Positions 61,601 to 64,000 of a DNA stretch of 64,000 nucleotides are shown here, piece after piece (the first letter of the stretch is position 1; each line of letters starts with the position of its first letter). Location: the NCBI GenBank assembly GCA_026873275.1, contig JANTUC010000014.1:1395668-1459667 (forward strand), written 5' to 3'. Below the pieces are notes generated by a model, which was not told the origin of the DNA, ran no database searches, and saw only the letters and a program-made list of their open reading frames with translations. The translations under genes were made by a program, and so were the position numbers. Source of the DNA: Pseudopithomyces maydicus. Its lineage: Eukaryota > Ascomycota > Dothideomycetes > Pleosporales > Didymosphaeriaceae.

Positions 61601-62027
61601 GTGCACATTTGCAGTTCTTCATCGAAAGCTCTCTCTTTCCCCAATGTATCTGTGGGTTATGCTTTCGTAGCCAGGGGATACCTAGGATTAAGTCATGCTG
61701 ACTTGCATCCAAGACGTCTAAGGTAATCCTCTCCTGGTGCTCATGGATCCTGAGTGTCGTCGTGACCTCGAGTCGTATGCTTGATTGTCCTGGTAATCGG
61801 CGTCCATTCGCGACATGGATAGTCAAAGGGGTTTCCTTGAGTTGTTCTCTGAGTCCGGCTCTTTGAACGGTCTTCCTCGAGATGAAGTTCCCTTGGGCTC
61901 CCGAATCCAGTAAAGCTTTGATCCGTATTCTTTCATTAAGCGTTACCGGTAGCTTAATGAGTGATGCCTGGTCAGTTACCAGTGCATTTAATTCCGTTGC
62001 GGCTCCACTGAGTCCGCTCGTTGGCCT
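58618..62027 (-). CDS. pol: Pol polyprotein: PR, RT, RNase H, IN, chromodomain
   Basis: Aspartic protease ALLDSGAQGNFIS (about 61905); RT with YLDDILIYS (about 60860); RNase H with DASDLAIGA and DKELYAIVKAL; integrase zinc finger HHDDPLYGHPG...CADCQRNK, then catalytic Asp in DFVTGLPG, Asp in IISDRDKLFTS and Glu in QTDGQTERTNQ. After a one-base break at the T5 run 59090-59094 (one more base restores TSAEEGDKVYLLTKN), the frame continues to a chromodomain: FEVEKILDVRYDQC ... FLIKWKGYPNSENTWEP. With that base the pol part is 1137 codons. The chromodomain places it among chromoviruses, which target methylated H3 chromatin, consistent with insertion in RIP DNA. Pol is in the -1 frame relative to the end of gag. 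Confidence 0.93.
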
Positions 62028-63783
62028 AAAAAAGACTGCTTGCCTTTCTTGCCTGCTCGCTTGCGTCTGAAGGGTTCACTTGCCTCCATCGTGTCGAGCC
62101 ATTTGTCTTCACCGAATCCGAACATGGCCTTAGTTCTTGCATGCTTCTGGCAATCCTTGTGCAAGCATGTCTGCCAATGTTCTTGTGTGCATGTGCCGTT
62201 AATAACAAGTGTCATCGCCATGTTTTCTCCTTCGAGGTATCCTGGAAAGTATTGTCGAGTTCGCTTGTCCCAGAGATGTACGTCACAGTCGTCGATCGGG
62301 CAGTCGAACCATTCCCATCGGCAGCGAAGCTGCTTAGAGGGAACCAATGTTCTTCCTTGGCCCTATAGTGGATAGTACACTGGTCGTGGTTGCATAGTTT
62401 CCAGTTGATGCACATGTGTTTGGGGTTTCGGTGGTCCAGTACGTAATCCGGTTCGTAGGTTTCTTTCTCGTTTTCATAGACTTTTTGCTTTGACTGTCGT
62501 TGGTACCTTTCTTGTCCCCATTCGATGTCAGCTTCACTAACGTACTTGAGTCGCTGATCATCTAGGTGTGGGACTGATCCTTCAGGAAGATCTACATCCC
62601 GTGGTTGGAATTCTTCTTCCAGAGGTTCTGTTTGCGTGAGTTTGTCGAGGTACTCCATAACGTTGATTGGTTTGGTTTGAGGATGTGGCGTAGGTGCTCG
62701 CGCTCGTACGGGTTCAAAGTCGTTGATGGGTTCTTCGTACGGATCCTCGTAAAGCCGTGAATCGTCTGAGTCCGAGTGTTCGTTTAGGTCTATATCACTT
62801 ATGCCGTCTGTGATAACCCATTCGTCTTCGTCGTCCTGATCGTTGGCGACGGTGATTACGTTCAACTGTCTGATGACCTTGTTCTTAGATCTGCAGTTCC
62901 TGGCGATGTGACCCGGTTTGTCACAGTTAAAACAAGTGCGTTGCTCCTTTTGATTGAACGGGGTCCCTCCTCGAGGTTTACCGAAGGCGCGCTTGAGTCT
63001 GTTTGGTCCATTGGCATTTCCAGAGGCTTTGCCATATGTTCCAGTTTTCTTCTCCTCCTTCCTTACCATTACATTGTCCAGTTCCATCGGCTGGTAGCCG
63101 TAGGGGTCGTTCGTAACCCGTTGTTTGGTAGTGGTCGTACGGTAACTGGTTCGTCCGCTTGACTTGCCATACGTGGGTTGGAATTTCCCATGATTCTTGT
63201 ATTCCTGGTGTAATTCGTGCCATTCTGCATCAATCCTGATGGTTTCGTCGTAAAGTTCTTGCATCGTGTTGATCGCGGCTCCGCTGCGTAGGAGTTCTTC
63301 GCGCACGGATTTCTTGAGACCTTGCTTATACATTTTGCGTAGGGAATCGTCGTTCCATTGGGTTTGTATAGCATAGTGTTTGAACTTTGCGGTGTATTCG
63401 GCTGCTGAGTGCGTTTGTCGAAGGCGTTGGATAGCTTCTTCAGCGTAAGACTTTTCATTGGCTGAACCGAAGAGTTGTTTGATCTGAGTACGGAAGGTAC
63501 TATAGTCTTCGATGAGTTGGTCGATCTGGTCTCCTTCTTGGTTTTCCGCTGAAAGGTATGCTTCGATGTACGGCTGAATCCAGTCGGCTGGTTCGCCTCT
63601 CATGTACGTGGCGGCAAAGATGACTTTGTCCTTGTCTTCCATGTCCTTGTTGACACAGTGGAAGTACAGGTCGAGTTGGAGTAGCCATGTCTTGAGTTTG
63701 CGTCGATCGCCGTCGTACAAGTCCGGTTTAGCAGCTTTGCTGTTAGGATTGTTGAATGGGGTAAGGTCGTTGAAGTCGCTCAT
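61988..63783 (-). CDS. gag: Gag with CCHC knuckle and extra Cys/His repeats, one frame break
   Basis: I start at ATG 63783 (MSDFNDLTPFNNPNSKAAKP), 17 nt after the LTR. The capsid-like region follows (KLKTWLLQLDLYF, MRGEPADWIQPYIEAYL), then a basic stretch and the zinc knuckle CFNCDKPGHIARNC. After an acidic linker come three copies of W-x2-C-x4-C-x2-H-x3-K: WKLCNHDQCTIHYRAK, WFDCPIDDCDVHLWDK and WQTCLHKDCQKHARTK. Copy 1 is in one frame and copies 2-3 in the next; the switch is at the C3 run 62339-62341 (plus-strand GGG), where one more C gives FPSKQLRCRW. With it the ORF is 598 residues and ends at 61988, overlapping pol by about 40 nt. Confidence 0.85.
61999..62033 (-). promoter_or_regulatory. 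Candidate -1 ribosomal frameshift signal (gag-pol)
   Basis: On the element strand, gag codons TCT TTT TTA contain the heptamer T_TTT_TTA (62027-62033) in the exact phase for simultaneous -1 slippage, after which AGG CCA ACG opens pol. Nine nt later comes a GC-rich hairpin: GCGGaCTC / GAGCCGC, 7 bp with one bulged A and the loop AGTG (61999-62017). Slippery site, spacer and stem are all present. The rival explanation is a T7 run read as T6. Confidence 0.5.
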
Positions 63784-63800
63784 GTTGAGGGTGTTCAAGA
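63784..63800 (-). promoter_or_regulatory. Primer binding site, possibly self-priming
   Basis: The 17 nt between the 5' LTR and the gag ATG read TCTTGAACACCCTCAAC. I see no tRNA 3' end match. TTGAACAC is exactly complementary to GTGTTCAA in the LTR (57702-57709 in the 3' copy), 28-35 nt after TATATA, i.e. near the predicted RNA 5' end, as in Tf1-type self-primed elements. Confidence 0.45.
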
Positions 63801-64000
63801 TGTTATGACCACGAGGGTAGCTAGTCCTAGAGGTTAAGGTTGGTTCTCGGGCAGGAGCAACTTACGGAGGGAGAAGGGTTATCGACTGCGTGAGCGGGTC
63901 GATGGGGTAGTCGGTATCGGTATCACGAATGATACTAAATCAACAAGGAGGCCTGAGTGAATCCAAATGATAGATTGATAAACAGGTTGAACACGAGTAT
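63801..64000 (-). repeat. 5' LTR, first 200 bp in window
   Basis: Identical base for base to 57516-57715. Cut by the window end; about 317 bp should lie beyond it. Confidence 0.95.

Larger units (their letters stand above)
57516..64000 (-). mobile_element. Ty3/Gypsy chromovirus, nearly complete, minus strand
   Basis: LTR-bounded element transcribed right to left: 5' LTR from 63801 (runs off the window), gag, pol with protease, RT, RNase H, integrase and chromodomain, an antisense ORF, a polypurine tract and the 3' LTR 57516-58032. The LTRs are identical over the 200 bp that can be compared, so insertion was recent. There is no RIP. The frame is broken in gag and near the end of pol by single-base losses in homopolymers. 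It sits inside the integrase of the fossil Ty3/Gypsy element. The target duplication cannot be checked because the right flank is outside the window. Confidence 0.95.

Overview
The window comes from a filamentous ascomycete (Pezizomycotina). The evidence is spliced genes with 43-88 nt GT-AG introns, fungal-specific protein families (ABCC and DHA2 transporters, CorA-like, DUF7580, C2H2 plus ubiquitin-like, DUF6606/DUF3638/DUF3645), Ty3/Gypsy chromovirus DNA, and a 9 kb block degraded to nearly pure A+T as expected from repeat-induced point mutation (RIP). The species cannot be named from the sequence. Most of the window looks like lineage-specific accessory DNA; RAE1 at 43-44 kb is the one clear core gene.

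Layout. 1-1108: 5' part of a class A FAD monooxygenase, cut by the left edge. 1.5-8.2 kb: three fungal accessory genes (C2H2/ubiquitin-like, DUF7580, CorA-like). 9.5-10.8 kb: alpha/beta hydrolase. 11.8-18.1 kb: a divergent pair, a 1100-residue propeller-like membrane protein and an unrecognised 581-residue protein. 19-20.8 kb: class C beta-lactamase-like serine hydrolase. 21.9-22.9 kb: F-box-type protein. 24.1-33.8 kb: a full-length but dead DUF6606/DUF3638/DUF3645 gene with 17 in-frame stops (all TAA or TAG), one indel and a 314-bp insertion flanked by a 12-bp duplication. 34.8-36.5 kb: DHA2 MFS transporter. 37.8-42.4 kb: ABCC transporter. 43.0-44.2 kb: RAE1/Gle2. 44.9-47.9 kb: repeat-rich, probably GPI-anchored wall protein. 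48.4-57.5 kb: RIP desert holding a fossil Ty3/Gypsy pol on the + strand. 57.5 kb to the end: a young chromovirus on the - strand, inserted into the fossil's integrase.

Two themes tie the window together. First, RIP has acted at three grades: extreme in the AT-rich block, light in the DUF3638 gene, and absent in the young chromovirus, whose LTRs are identical over the 200 bp that can be compared. Second, several otherwise intact reading frames (MFS once, ABC three times, gag once, pol once) break by loss of exactly one base in a homopolymer, which looks more like under-called homopolymers in the assembly than like decay.

The least ordinary item is an ORF carried antisense between pol and the 3' LTR of the chromovirus. 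It pairs a Zn(II)2Cys6-type cysteine pattern with a long charged coiled coil. The same element shows a possible -1 frameshift signal at the gag-pol junction and a possible self-priming primer binding site.
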